A DNA stretch of 64,000 nucleotides from Paratrimastix pyriformis (GCA_027972325.1 JAPMOS010000038.1:140001-204000), one strand, 5' to 3'. Counted from the first letter of the stretch, positions 1-12,900 are shown. Numbers and translations: made by a program. Notes: generated by a model from the letters alone, not told the origin.

Positions 1-410
1 GTGGACGACGTGTCGATACAGAGAGGAAGACGAACGGACGGGCAAACTAAAAAGAAACGAGAGAAAAACCATGTGATGATGGACCACACCCCCTTTTTTA
101 CGGACCACGGACTCTTGATTTCCCCCTCGAGGATTTGGATGGTTTTCCGTCCGCGCTGGGCGGGTGTTTGTGCCTGTGCCTGCGTCGTCCCTGCTGTGCT
201 GCCTCCTTGGATCCTTCTTCAAGAGTCTTGTGACGATCTGGGGGGTGTGTGTCCCTGCCGTGTTGCCTCCTTGGCTCTTTTTCTTCGGGAGTCTTGTTCG
301 GCAGGCGTCCCCCCATCCTCCACTCACCGCTCTACCACTTTTTTCCCGTTCTTCGGTCGGATGGATCTCCCTGTGCCCGTGGGGGGGATGGGCTGTGACG
401 ACCCGCACAG

Positions 411-578
411 GAGACCGATGAACTTGAACTCGAGGCGGACTTGTCGTCGTCGTCAAACGACCTGTCTGCCGCCCCCCCCCGGCACACGCACACACGCCCA
501 CACCCACCCTCGCACTCGCATCATTCCATCATCCTCCCGATCATCATCATTCTCCAATCATCATCATCATCATTCTCC

Positions 579-646
<68 letters not shown>

Positions 647-2737
647 CCAATCATCATCATCATCCCGCCCATCATCATCCCGCCCACCATCAATCAACAT
701 CAACATCGGCATCACCCACCACCGTCATCAATCATCAGACACAATTCGTCTGTCGCATCCACGTCCTTCTTCCTTATGCTTCTGTCCAACACTCACTCAC
801 ACACGCACACACACACCTGCCAGGCTGACCCATCTGAAGACGATCGAGGCGCGGCTGATCAGCTTCTGGACGAATCCGCTGTTCGGCTTCGACCCGGCCG
901 CCCAGCCTGAGAAGCTCAAGGAGGCCCTTAGAGTCCGCCCCCCCCCCCCCCCCCCCCCCTGACCCACTGTCAATGCCACCATCCAGTCATCATCCAGCCA
1001 TCACCATCATCGTCAGCATCCAGTCATCATGATCATCCAGTCATCATCATCATCCAGTCATCATCATCATCCAAGTCATCATCATCATCCAAGTCATCAT
1101 CATCATTCAGTCATCATCATCATCCTCCAGTATCACCATCGTCCAGTCATCGTCCAGTCATCGCTCGCTTAAGAGCGTCACCACAGCCCCTCGCGCCGCC
1201 GATTCCCTGCGTTTGATTCCATTTTCTTCACTTTGGCATTCGGACTTCAGTGCGTTCCGGCATTGCTGTGTTTGATTGAATTCAGCAGTCGGACAAAAAA
1301 AAACCCCAATCACAACCCCGCGCTCTCCAACCCCCCCGCAGGAAGGCGACCGGCGCCGGAGGCAGCAATTCCGCAAGGAGCGGGCCGAGCAGAAGAAGGC
1401 CGAGGAGAAGGAACGCACAGAGGCCTCCCTGGCCCGCGCCCAGGAACCCGTGCGCAAAAGGGTCCGCCCCCCGAGAGCATATCAGTGTCGAGTGTGTGGA
1501 GTAAAGAGGGAAAGAAGTAACGGGAAAACAAAAACCAGAGAGGTAGAAGAGACAGCACGAATGTCACTGCACCCGTGGTGTGTGTCGAGTGTGTGTGTGT
1601 GTGTGTGTGTGTGTGTCAATCAGAACGTGTGGTCTGGTGTGCGAGAAATCAACTCGCGTGTTTCCTCCGTGAGTCAAGCAGCAGTGTCTGCCAAGCCACC
1701 CAGAGACTGCAGGCAGGCGGCAGCAGAACATGATGGAATACAGTCGACACGATCGACCCACAACGCACTCAACACAGACTCGACACACAGACTCGACACA
1801 CAGCCGACACACAGACTCGACACAAGCTCGACACACAGACTCGACACACAGACTCGACACACAGACTCAACACAAGCTCGACACACAGACTCGACACACA
1901 GACTCGACACACAGATTCAACACACAGCCGAGACACACAGCCGAGACACACAGCCGACACACAGCCGAGACACACGCACCCGACATGATGATCTTTGAGC
2001 CTGTTGGGTATGTAGTGCGACACACACCCGTCCCTTTCTGATTGCCACACACACAACACACACACACATACACACTCGGCACACACGACGGACACCCCGT
2101 TCGTTCTTCCCTTTCGACAGACAACAGCAGACACACCCGAGACCCTTGTACCCCGATTTCGTGTTGTGTGACTTCCGTTCCTCTGGTTGTGATGTTGTGT
2201 AATGTGTGTGCGCCTCCCCATCATCCTCCTCTTGCTTTCTTGTCATGCCGGAATTCCTCCCGGGGGTGATGCACGCAGGTTGGCCGGCCGATCATGTTCC
2301 GGTCGGCCCCCAAGGCCTTGCCAAAGAAGGGCGGTGTACAAGTTGAGGTCTGTATCCTCCCCCCCCCCCCCCCCCCCCCACCACCACACACACAGACAGA
2401 GCAGACAGACAGAGCAGACAGACAGAGCAGACAGACAGACACACAGACAGACAGAGCAGACAGACAGACACACAGACAGACACACAGACAGACACACAGA
2501 CAGACAGGGCAGACAGACAGACAGGGCAGACAGACAGACAGAGCAGACAGAGCAGACAGACACACAGACAGCATCGGCGTCGCGCGGGAGCTGCGGTGAC
2601 GTGCATGAACTCACCATTTATCTTCCCTCCCTCCTCCCCACCTTGCTCCACCCCCGGGGCACTGTCGACCCTCCCTTCTCCAGGCCGACCCCGCCGATCT
2701 GGAGAACCAGCAGTTTTTCGCACCGGATGATGAATAG
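411..2737 (+). CDS. 3' end of a coiled-coil protein gene (5' part outside or unresolved)
   Basis: Exons that join in phase: 411-463, 824-932, 1342-1461, 2279-2347 and 2684-2737 (stop TAG 2735-2737). The product ends with an acidic helix (ETDELELEADLSSSSNDLL), a short conserved-looking stretch (ISFWTNPLFGFDPAAQ), a strongly charged coiled coil (RRRRQQFRKERAEQKKAEEK), a basic segment (GRPIMFRSAPKALPKKG) and an acidic tail. Coiled coil plus basic segment is reminiscent of ciliary MIA/CFAP100-type proteins, but I do not recognise the family with any certainty. Donors are GTCTG or GTCCG followed by long C-tracts, as elsewhere in the window. Introns are filled with ATC, ACAG and CGACACACAG repeats, and one carries a repeat also found in the adenylyl cyclase gene. 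Exons upstream of 411 were not resolved. Confidence 0.5.
572..712. repeat. (ATC)n microsatellite in an intron
   Basis: A run of ATC triplets with short interruptions. It lies between the coding exons at 411-463 and 824-932 and so is intronic. Open frames of poly-Ser, poly-His or poly-Ile across it are artefacts of the triplet repeat. A weaker ATC-rich continuation occupies 965-1150. Confidence 0.9.
1507..1581. repeat. Dispersed intron repeat R4, copy 1
   Basis: About 70 bases, from AGTAACGGGAAAACAAAAA to CACTGCACCCGTGG, nearly identical to 25016-25088 inside an adenylyl cyclase intron. Both copies sit in introns and both are followed by a TG/GT run. Relative to its host gene this copy is in the opposite orientation to the second copy. 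Confidence 0.85.
1745..1984. repeat. CGACACACAGACT-type minisatellite
   Basis: Imperfect tandem units built on CGACACACAGACT, with variants CGACACACAGC and CGAGACACACAGC, cover about 240 bases of an intron of the first gene. No spacer structure or leader suggests CRISPR. Confidence 0.85.
2388..2570. repeat. (CAGA)n-type microsatellite
   Basis: CAGACAGA and CAGAGCAGA units follow a poly-C run that begins about 15 bases after the donor at 2348. The stretch is intronic, between coding exons 2279-2347 and 2684-2737. Confidence 0.85.
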
Positions 2738-3205
2738 CACGAGGGCAAGCATTCTGGGCCCTTGGGTGAAAAGGGCAAGGGGAGGGGGGAGGGAGGGAGG
2801 GGGAGAGAGATTTTGACGGGCCCTGGTGGCTCGGTTTTCCGGAATAGGCGAGAGGCCGGACAGTTGGGGAGAGGGAGGCAAATCTGCCCCAATGCCATGC
2901 CCGATGTCCTGGAGACCTATCCCCTCATAGGGCGAGAAAAACCAAGAAGGCAGTGGCGACAGTGGGTCGGGACAGGGGGGGGGGGAATCCTGATGATCAA
3001 TGATCCCAATGATGTCCCCGGAGATCCCTGCTTTCTGTTGTGTGCCTTTCTTTGCAGTACCACCCTCCTGGACTCGGAGCACGGAGCACGGAGCACGGAG
3101 CACTGAAGGACCACGGAGAAGACCGCGAGTTTTTTGGTGCGGGACAGTGCCCATCACCCCGTTCGGAATCGACGTCTTGTTGGACTCCTGCTCTTTGCCC
3201 ACAAA

Positions 3206-3887
3206 ATGGCCTTCCCGACGACCGAGCAGCTGGTGGTAGAGTTTGAGCGCTTTCTTCAGGAAGGGTGGGCCGAAGCCGGCGTTGAAGATGGCGTCCAACG
3301 GTTCACCAAGGACCTCGCCGGTTCATCACTCAAAGCATTCAAGGGTTCGTGTTTGATTGAGAAGCCTGTTGCAGAAGTTCTCGCAGCCCTGAAAGGTACG
3401 TATTCTATAAAAACACTCGAGAACTAACTCGCCGCGGTAGACTGGGAGCATCGGCCTGCGTGGGATGAATCCTTCCTTGGCGGCCGTGTGATTCAGCCGA
3501 TCGATGCCACCACGGATATTATCTATCAAGTTAAGCTCGCTGGAGGACCTGGTTCGCCGTCGTTTTTGCTGATTTACACCTCATTGGACTCTTTTAGCTT
3601 CGAACCGTGATATGTGCATGATTCGTTTGAACCGCGAATTCGACGGCAAAGTTTATGTCATCACGAAGAGTGTGCCACACCCTGATTGCCCACCCGTGGA
3701 CAAGTTGGTGCGGGCCGAGGTGACAATTGCTGGATTCTCGCTTGTTCCAGAGGGAGCCGGGTGTCGGGTGGCTTACGCTGCCGCAATGAACCCGGGCGGC
3801 TGGGTTCCCGGATTTCTGGCCAACCGCGTGGGGCAAAAGCAGCCGCTCATCGTGGCTGCACTCCGGAAACATCTGACTGGCCACTAA
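3206..3887 (+). CDS. START-domain lipid-binding protein, copy 1
   Basis: Exons 3206-3395, 3441-3551 and 3598-3887 give 196 aa; both introns (45 and 46 bases) are phase 1. The product is a compact StAR-related lipid-transfer (START) domain and little else: an N-terminal helix (TEQLVVEFERFLQEGW), the strand WEHRPAWDESFLGGRVIQ typical of the START core, then DGKVYVITKSVPHPDCPP and the C-terminal helix GQKQPLIVAALRKHL. START proteins bind a lipid in a hydrophobic tunnel; the ligand here cannot be read from sequence. There is no signal peptide or membrane segment, so it is probably cytosolic. A close paralogue with the same architecture lies at 7293-7992, on the other side of a transporter gene. 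Confidence 0.85.
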
Positions 3888-4142
3888 CTTGATCCTCATA
3901 AAACTACATCGAGCGATTTTTTTTCTCGCATTTTTTCCTCGAGTGTCTTTTTCCTCTGTATTTTTTTTTTTTTTTTTTTTTTGAAGCCGAATATCCAGAA
4001 ACGCTAGATCAAATCATGAACCGATGACCGCCTGATTACGCGTTTGGCATTGATGGACGAAAAAGGAGCAGCCGGGAAAGTTATTTTTCCTACGACCGTT
4101 TCGACCCGGACTTAGTCGGTTGGTCCCAGGTTGAGGAACACA

Positions 4143-6802
4143 ATGAAGTTCTTGTTGTTCTGCCTACTCGCCGCGACCGCCGTTCTCGGTGAAGAAGGCA
4201 GCAAGGCCCAGACTGTGGCCTTTGGCATGGGCTGCCTCAATGAGGACACTGCCATCCTGAAGTTCCCGCTCCCCAAGGCAGATTGGGCATCTCTTGAGGC
4301 TGTCGTCACCGCGCAAGTTCCCAATCTTGCAGAAGACGATCTTTCCGCAAACCCTGTTATTGTTTTTGCCATCGAACAACAAAAGAATGTCACTCTTCTG
4401 GACGGGACGACCTCCATGCAATGGACCACCGTCGACACCTCGTTCACGTGTGAGGGCTATTCCTCTGAGGCCTTCGAGTGCTATCACATGTTCGACTTTA
4501 ACGAGACTGTCATGGAGAAGTCCAGCGCTCTCCGCATGACCGTTTATACTGCTGCTAATGTCAACAACTACACTGTTTGTGTTGTTATTGATACGACCAA
4601 GGTTTCGGCTGTCGGTCGCTACCAGGGTCTGTCGAATTGTGCCTCATCTTTCCCAGCCCTCATATTGCTTCCGGCTTTTTGTGCTGGTCGATTTGGGTTT
4701 TCTTTTTTGAAAATCTAGCTTTCTTCGCTGCCATTGTTTTCGTTGCCGTTTTCGTTGGCCTGGCCTTCAACTTTGTCCACATGACCCTTGCCGTTCTGAT
4801 CGGCGATACCTGCGGTTTCTTCCTTCTCTGGATTTTCCGCGATAAGCCTTCGCTGGCTGATATGGTGAGCTGGATCGATGAGGGTACGATTGGTCTTCTG
4901 ATGGCCATGATGATGGTCGTCGCCGTCTTTGCCGAGACCGGTCTGGATTTTGGAAAGGTTTTTGCCTTCATTCTAACCCTCGAATCTTGCCTCTTTTTTT
5001 TTGGTTGATTTCGCCAGGTTTCTTCGAGGTTGCCGCTTCCTCTGTTGTCAAGTTCACCCGCAACCGTTGGATGGTGTGCGCCCTTCTCTCTATTCTCACC
5101 GCGGTTGCCTCCGCCATCCTTGACAACACCACCACTGTCCTGCTCTTTGCCCCCGTCTCGATCAAGTTGGCTGGCCTTCTGCATGCTCCCGTTCTTCCCT
5201 TCCTTGTTGCCATGATTTTCTATTGCACCATTGGTGGCGCCGCCACTTACGTTGGGGACCCGCCAAACGTCTGTCCCTCAACACGAGTTCTCGTTTCCTC
5301 ATTTCCATCGTGCGATGTTTCTCCTCACAGCTTATCATTGGTAACGTTCTCAACTTCTCCTTCATGGACTTTATTATCAACTGCTCTCCCTGCGCCATCA
5401 TCGTTGGCTGCTATGCCTTCGTCTATGTCTACTTCCTCTTCAAGAAGGAAATGGCCAAGAACGAAGGCCCCGCCCCCAAGTCTATGAACCAGGTTCTGGG
5501 TGATGTTGAGATGGGTGCAACCCATGGTCACGGTGGTAAGACTGAAGGCACTCCTCTGATCGCCCACGACGCTGCTCCGGCCGCCCAGGCCACTCCCGTC
5601 GATGCCGCCGCCCACATCCCCTCCTCTGCCGGTCCGCCTCCCAGCCGCCCTGTTCTTCCCTGATCTGAGCGCCCCCTCCCTGTTCTTTGTAGCTCCCACC
5701 CCGTCGTTCCAGGCGACTCCTGGTGCTCCCGCCGGGACCGCTTCGGACATGGTCCCTGTCGTCGAGGGCGCCCCCTCTGCCCCCATTCCCGGCGCCGATG
5801 AGGTTGTCGAATACCGCATTAAGGATAAGATGGTGTTCTACAAGGCGGTGGTCACCCTGTGCATCATGATCATCTTCTTCACCCTGGAGTCGGTCACCCA
5901 CCTGAGCACCACCATGGTGGCCCTGATTGGGTGCGTCACCCTTCTGACCCTGGTCGTCCGCAAGGATATTACTCACATTGTCGAGAAGGTCCGTGTGCGC
6001 CTGTGCGTCTTCTTCATCTCGTTGCCGCGCACGCACTTGGCTTCAAATGATGAGCTCGAACTCAAACAAAACATAATTTATATTATGATAGGAAGAGGCT
6101 GACCCTTCTTGATGTTTCTCGTTCGAATCTGATATTCTCCCTCCCTCCCCCACAGTCCCTTCCCCCCCCCCTCTTGTTGATCACCGGCCCGATGCTCAAT
6201 TCTCTCTCTCTTCCTCCGTTCCGTGTTCCGTGCTGTTCCTGCAGGTTGAGTGGCCCGCTCTTCTCTTCTTCGCCGGCCTCTTTGTCCTGGTCAAGATGGT
6301 CGACAAGCTTGGCCTGATCCGTCTCATTGGTAACGCCATCATTGCCCTGATCGCCTCCCTGCCCCTGGGCGCCCGTCTGCCCGTTGCCATCATTGTCATT
6401 ATCTGGGTCTGTTTCTTTCTCGTTTTTTTCCCCCTCTCCTCATCTCATTTCTCTGCCAAACCACAACAACAGGTTTCCGCCTTTGTTGCCGCCTTCTGCA
6501 ACAACATTGCCTACACCGCCTCCATGCTGCCCCTGATCATGCAGATTGGCAACAACCCCACCCTTGGCGTTCCCATGCGCCCCCTGGCCTGGGCCCTTGC
6601 CCTCGGTGTTGCCTTCTCTGCCAACGGGTCCCTCGTCGGCGCCGCTGCCAACCTTGTCGTGGCCCAGATTGCCCACCGTGCCGGGCACCCGATCTCCTTC
6701 ATGCTCTTCCTCAAGTGGGGTATGCCCCTCATGATTCTGACCATTATCGGTGCCACTGTGTGGTGCCTGTTCCTCTATTGCATCTGCGGTTACAGCGGCT
6801 AA
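4143..6802 (+). CDS. ArsB/NhaD/P-protein-type membrane transporter
   Basis: Exons 4143-4626, 4719-4940, 5018-5268, 5331-5631, 5693-5988, 6245-6406 and 6473-6802 give 681 aa. The protein starts with a signal peptide (MKFLLFCLLAATAVLG), then about 140 luminal or extracellular residues with several NxT/NxS sites, then the many-helix ion-transporter core. Diagnostic segments are SAILDNTTTVLLFAPV and TIGGAATYVGDPPN in the first half and AFCNNIAYTASMLPL and FSANGSLVGAAANLV in the second, the inverted repeat of this superfamily (arsenite efflux, Na+/H+ antiport, melanosomal P protein). A cytosolic loop of about 100 residues rich in Ala/Pro separates the halves. The substrate is not decidable by eye. 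Intron 5 (5989-6244, 256 bases) carries repeat R2, shared with two GluRS introns. Confidence 0.85.
6049..6131 (+). repeat. Dispersed intron repeat R2, copy 1 (introner-like)
   Basis: An 83-base block from GATGAGCTCGAACTC to GTTTCTCGTTCGAATCTGA lies in the middle of the 256-base transporter intron. It matches 57307-57390 and 58361-58446 (reverse complement on the + strand) almost base for base. Those copies are inside GluRS introns of 257 and 265 bases. All three are in the same orientation relative to host transcription. Confidence 0.9.
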
Positions 6803-7292
6803 AGAGATGACCGCAGACGCCTCTTCCCTCCTTTCTCTCGCTCCCCGCTTGATTATTTTTTACGTTTGTTCTTTCCATCGTTATCCCCCATCCTCTCACA
6901 TCCCTTCCTCCCGACTGCGTCTCCGGATTGGGCTTGGTGGGCTGGTGGCGGAACGGTGGGATGTTATAATGACAGTCCTGTCCTGATCTATTTCGTTTTA
7001 TCTCCGCCCGCCACCCCACTCATACGGTCTTCCCCTCCCCAAGTTTCTTGAACCCAGTTCTCTCCTTGTTTTTTAACAGTTTTCTCTCCCCGAGAAAAAA
7101 AATGTTCCCCAATTCGCGACCCAACCCGAAGGACCCTGACAATCTGATGGGACACTGGTTCAACTTTGATTGATCAGGCCAGACCATTGGCAGGAGGGCA
7201 GGGTGCAAGCACTGACCATCGGAATCTGATCCCAAGTTTCCGAGCCGGCGCGTCCTCATCGACCTCGGGTTCGACAGGCTTTTCGCTCGTCC

Positions 7293-7992
7293 ATGGCTCT
7301 TCCCCCCACAACCGAGCAATTGCAACACGAGCTCGATCAATTTATCGCTCAGGGATGGACTGCACTGGACACCGAGGATGGCGTGGAACGCTGGAATAAA
7401 ACCCTCACTGGAGTCTCCCAGCGGGCATTTATGGGTGTTGGGACCATTAACAAGCCAGCGGACGAAGTTTTGGCAGCAATTTTAGACCCAGAACGGCGGA
7501 AGACATGGGATCCATATTTCTTGGAGGGCCGCACCCTCGCCGATATCGATGCCGACACCAAGGTGGTTTACCAAGTTGCAGCGGCAGGTGGCCCTGGTCT
7601 GTCGGGGTTTGCGCACTCCTTCGATCTTTTTTTCAGCTTCGCACCGTGATTTGTGTCTTCTTCGAGTGGTTCATCGGTTGCCAGACGGGAAGATCGCGGT
7701 TATCACCAAGAGTACCGAACGGCCCGATTGTCCTCCAGTTTCCGGCTACGTTCGCGCGGATATGTTGATCGGAGGATTTGTCGTTGCTCCCGAGGGGACA
7801 GCCTCGTGCCGTGTCACCGTCTGCGCCGGCACCGATCCGCACGGATGGATGCCAGGTTTGTGGCTCCCTCCGGCCGGTCCACTCCACACTTCCCGTCTCC
7901 CCTCCCCAGGGTTTGTTGCCAAACTGGTCGGCGCCAAACAGCCGATGGTCGTGGCCCGCCTGCGGGATTACTTGATGAAGGCCCTCCCGTGA
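7293..7992 (+). CDS. START-domain lipid-binding protein, copy 2
   Basis: Exons 7293-7596, 7637-7855 and 7910-7992 give 201 aa; introns are 40 and 54 bases, both phase 1. It shares length, motif order and one intron position with the START gene at 3206-3887: EQLQHELDQFIAQGW, RRKTWDPYFLEGRTL, DGKIAVITKSTERPDCPP and a C-terminal helix ending LRDYLMKALP. The last intron is absent from copy 1, and copy 1's first intron is absent here, so intron positions have turned over since the duplication. No targeting signal or membrane segment is visible. The ligand is unknown. Confidence 0.85.
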
Positions 7993-9970
7993 TTTGATGC
8001 GGTATCGGGCAATGTACCATACGTATGAGCGCTGTATGATCAAAGAAGAGTCTTTCGAATCGGAAAACACCAAAAATTGGCCATCGATACCCTGCAAGCC
8101 CCAATCGTCATCCAATCGTCAGCAGCGACATCCCCTCGGCTGTGCCCCAGACGGCCACTACCTCGGATGCGCAAGTGGATCACCCAGAAGGGGGGATAGC
8201 CATTCCCCGGTCACCCAGAAGGGGGAAGAGCCACCACCACCCTCGATGACTTCCCCCAGACGGGCACAACAACTAGGGCTCGCGCTGTCTTTGAAGGACA
8301 CTTGCGAACCGCACGACGACGACAGAAGGGAAATGGCGGCACCAGATCGACATACAGACAGACAGACGACAGAGACAGAGACACATAGACAATCGCTCGA
8401 CGCTCGGGGGGGAGGGGGAGGAGGGGGAGGGGAGGAGGCCGAAGAGAAGAGAGTGGGGCGACGAAGTGGTGTGAAACGCGGAGAAAGAGAACAAGGGCAG
8501 CAGCAGTAGCAACAACAACAACAAGAGCGGACAACGAAAAAATCATCAAAAAAAAAGCCAAAAGGGGGGGGGGGGGGGGGGGGACGGTGGAGCATGAGAA
8601 CAGTGCAGGTCGCACGTTCAGAATTGAACCCAGATCGTCGGGTCGGTGATGGTGGTGCGATGGACAACGACTGGGGGCGTGACTGGGGTTGCGGCTGTGT
8701 GCGGGTGTGTGTGTGTGCGTGTGCGTGTGCGTGACATACAGAGGGAAGTGTGCCAAAGCATCAGCGACCCCAAAGAAACGGACGGCAGACAACCGGTTGA
8801 TCAGAAAAAAAGGACGCGGAAAAAAGCAGGCAGAGGGTCGAAAAGCAGGCAGCGGCAGCGACGGCGAAGAGAAAGAGACGAGGCAGGGCAGACAGGCAGG
8901 GCAGACAGACAGACAGGCAGGATAGAGAGGATGGATGGATGGATGGATGGATGGATGGATGGATGGATGGATGGATGGATGGATGCAAGTCAAAAAAAGG
9001 AGAAGCAAGTGAGAGACGAGGAGAGAAGGGGAGGAGGAGGAGGAGGAGGAGGAGGAGGAGGAGGAGGAGGAGGAGGAGGAGGAGGAGGAGGAGGAGGAGG
9101 AGGTGGGGGGCAAAGAGTCGAAGGAGGAAGAGAATTCCCGAAGTGACTGGAAAACAGACACACACAGACACACAGACACACAGACAGACGCACAGACAGA
9201 AGACGGCAACGAGGAATGGGAGAATCGCCTTGAGTCAAGAGAACAAGGAGGCATGGACAAGGAGAGAGAGCGCGCGCGAGGGAGCGAGGGAGCGAGAGAG
9301 GGAGAGGCGGCCGGATGGAAAGAGAAGCCGGTCAGTCATTGTCAACCATGATCAAAACCAATGGCGAAAACCAAAAACTACAAGGCAGAATGAGAAAAAC
9401 CAATGGGGGGAGGGAGAGAGAGAGAGAGAAGGAGTCGAGAGGAGAATTCAGAGCTAGCAGAACAGAACAGGACAGAATATGAGGACATTTAGGGGACATG
9501 GACCTTTTGGCTCTGGGCATGGGACAACATGAGGGCATATGGGACATCGAGAGGCATGAAAATTGGGGGTCCTGGTGAGGTCATGGACAGCGAGCGCAGC
9601 ATTTTGAAAAAGATTTGGTTCGGGCGCGCGCATGGGAAGGGGGCACGAGATAAGAACGAGAACGACGGTGCACGACAGAGACACAGAAACCGAGGGGGGA
9701 AATGTGGTGATGGTGGTGCCACGGGCGACAGCAACAAATGTGATACACAACAACAAATAGGAGGATGCGTGAAGGGGGGGGGGGGGGGGGTTGCAGGCAG
9801 CATTGCTATCCGCACGCAGACACGCGCAAACTGGTTGATGACGGGAGGGTATCATCAGCCAGTCAGTCAGCCAATTTCCCCGGGGCCGGGGCGGCCCCGG
9901 CCAGCTGAATTCGACCAGTGGGAGCCCCGAACGCAGAGATGTCGGGGGTATCCGACCACCGCCACCGTCT
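7993..9970. other. Intergenic microsatellite region between convergent genes
   Basis: About 2 kb with no gene I can support. It contains a short tandem copy of TCACCCAGAAGGGGG (8180-8230), a (GGA)n run at 9022-9102, a (GGAT)n run at 8928-8984, a G-tract at 8564-8583, a G-tract at 9775-9791 and CAGACA-type repeats. Poly-Asp, poly-Pro, poly-Gly and poly-Ser frames here come from those repeats. The genes on both sides point into this region, so it holds two 3' flanks. Confidence 0.7.
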
Positions 9971-12900
9971 TCATCCCCCGGTCTGGCCGGCCTCACTCCC
10001 CGTGCTGTGGGCGCTCTCCGGGGGCCCTGGGAGCAGGGCGGGCGGCAGGGGCAGGGGCACGGGGTCCCTCGGCCGGTATATATCGGGGCATTCCACCAGC
10101 CAGGTGTGAATCTTGCCCAGGCCCTTGATGAATGGGGTCCCGTTGTCCACCACCAGGAAGGATGTGTCCGCGTGCAGCCGCTCGGCCGTGATGGTGTCGC
10201 ACTGGATGCGGCCCCAGTGACCATACTGCATGCAAATGGCGATACAATGGCGGGGGCGACACAGCAGTGGATGGTGAGGACGGGGGGGGGACGACAATGA
10301 TCTTTTGATGGTGATGGTGATCACGACCGTGTGGTGGTGTTGCTTCGCAGGGACGAGGATGATGATGATCGGGATGATGATGATCGGGATGATGATGATG
10401 ATGATGATGATGATGGCAGGGTGACGATTAGATGATACGATTTGATGATGACGATTGGAAATTGATGCCGGTGGTGTTGGCGGTGAAGATGATTGTCATC
10501 CCCGTGTGGTGGTCGCTGTTCACTGTCCATTTGAGGGGAGGCGGCGAGTCAGACCTGCTCCATCCGTGCGGCGCAGTTCACGGTGTGGCCCCAGACATCG
10601 TATGCGAGCCGCTCCCGGCCCACCACGCCACCCACGAGGGGACCCGTGGCAATCCCCTGGAGGAGGAGGAGAGATGATGATGGATGATGATGACTGGATG
10701 ATGATGATGGATGATGATGATGGATGATGATGATGGGATGATGATGATGGGATGATGATTGGATGCTGGTGGTGATGATGCTGGTGGTGATGATGCTGGT
10801 GGTGATGATGCTGGTGGTGATGATGCTGGTGATGATGATGCTGGTGATGATGCTGTGATGATGATGCTGGTGATGATGAGCTATCAGCCCCAGAAAACCC
10901 CATCAGCCCCAAAAATCTGTGATGGGGGTTCGGGATGGGGGTCAGGGACGGGAGCGGAAGGGACTGGGGGAGAGCCGGAGAGCCACGGACCACGCGCAGT
11001 TCGAGGGCCAGTCCGTTCTGCTCGTTGTACTCGTCCAGGAAGGCGAGCATCCGGCATGCGACCTCGGCCATGGTGCGCGCGTGGTCCTCCGTGGGGAATG
11101 GAACCCCACAGGCTGCCATGTAGGTCACCCCGATGTACTTGACCACCTCCAGGCCCGCCTCGTGGGTCAGGGCTGCATCGTGGGTGGGTGGGCGGATGGG
11201 TGGATGGATGGATGTGAGCCGGTTGGTAATCGGGGGAGGGTATCCCCACCCGGGGGGTCTGTCGATGGCGGGCACGGTGTGGAAATTATCCCCCCAGGCA
11301 CGAACGAACGCCTTCGCCGACACTCGACTGTTGGAGGCGCCGGAGTGTGGGGGATGGGGCTGCTCCACCAAGGAGGACTCCCGCCATCGCATTCCCGGCC
11401 GCCATCAACATTCAGACCGCCCCCCCTCCGTCGCCCGCCCAACGGACCGTCGAATCCCTCAAAGACCAGGCTCAGCCGGCGCACGAACTCGCTCGGGTTG
11501 TGGGTCAGCTCGATCCCGCGCAGCTGCAGTGCCGTCCCGGGGTGGAGAAGGTGGGGTCAGGGGGGCAGGGGCATGGGCAATGGAGATAAGCAACGGGCGG
11601 AAGGGGTCTCACGCGCGGGGGGGGGGTGAGGCAGACACGTGGGGTGAGGCAGACGGGGGGGGGGGGGGGGATACCGACCTCAGCCAGCATGACGGAGCAC
11701 TCCTCGAAGCGCTCCTGGACGATCTGACCCTCCTGCAGCCGGCGGGCGATGACGGGGGGCAGCACCATCCTGATGAGCTCCTTCAGCTTGGCCTGCTCGC
11801 TGGTCGTCACGGACTCCCAGAAGAACTGCATCTTCTGGAGCCGCTCCACCCCGTAGCGCTCCACCACGCAGATGAGGAGCCTGTTGGGCGGGATGGGAAG
11901 AGGGGGAGTGGGGTGGGAGGTGGAGTGAGGCTCGAGGTCCATTGAAAAAACACAAGGGGGGCGTCCCTTTGGGAATCGCTGCCACCAGGCGCCATCCAGC
12001 CACACATCCACCGCTTCAGCACTTTGGGACATGGAGGTGGTCGGATGACTTGACTTGACTTGATGCGGCTGCTGCTCTGATGGTGGTGTGATTCACCAAC
12101 CACAGCCGGTGATGATGCTGATGCTGATGCTGATGCTGATGCTGATGCTGATGCTGATGCTGATGCTGATGCTGATGCTGATGCTGATGCTGATGCTGAT
12201 GCTGATGCTGATGCTGATGCTGAGAATAATAATATAATGATAATGATAATGATGGTAATGATGGTAATGATGATGATGATACTTCGCCAACCCCACTTCA
12301 ACACCCCGGGGGAAGGTCGGAGTGACACAGACGTGGCTGCGTACGTGGCGGCGGCCGTGTGGGAGTAGTGCCCGGTGACGGCCATGAAGGCCATATAGAC
12401 GGCGATGAAGAACCCCACGGAGACACTCAGGGTGATGATCTTCAGGGGCGACTGGACAAAGACGGCCAGCATCCAGAAGACGTCGGAGAACATGTGGAAT
12501 GGGTCCTCCGTGGCCGAGTCGGGCCGCAGGGCCGTCAGGGCGAACTGGCAGGTGCCGCCCATGAGGAAGGCGAAGAGCAGGACGGCCCGGGAGCCTCGGC
12601 TGTACTTGAAGAACTGTTCGGGTGTTTGTATGTGCGTATGTGTGTGTTTGGGGGGGTGATTGGATGGGTGTTTGAGGGAGGGGGGGGGGGGGGGGGGGGC
12701 ACGTAGCGGTCTGAGGTTGGCTGGACTCAGATATATGTGAGGCTCATGAGGCATATGTGCTGGTTCATCACACGGTGATCGATACGTACGGTGGGGCGAG
12801 GATGATGATGATGATGATCTGGATGATGATGATCGGATGATGATCGGATGACGATGATCGGATGATGAGGATCGGATGATGATCGGAAGGATGATGATGA

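Noticed and set aside
11960-12032. Possible extra cyclase exon ([16 protein letters not shown])
   Set aside because: The direct join from 12333 to 11880 is in phase and reads [16 protein letters not shown]. Adding this piece is not needed and has no supporting similarity.
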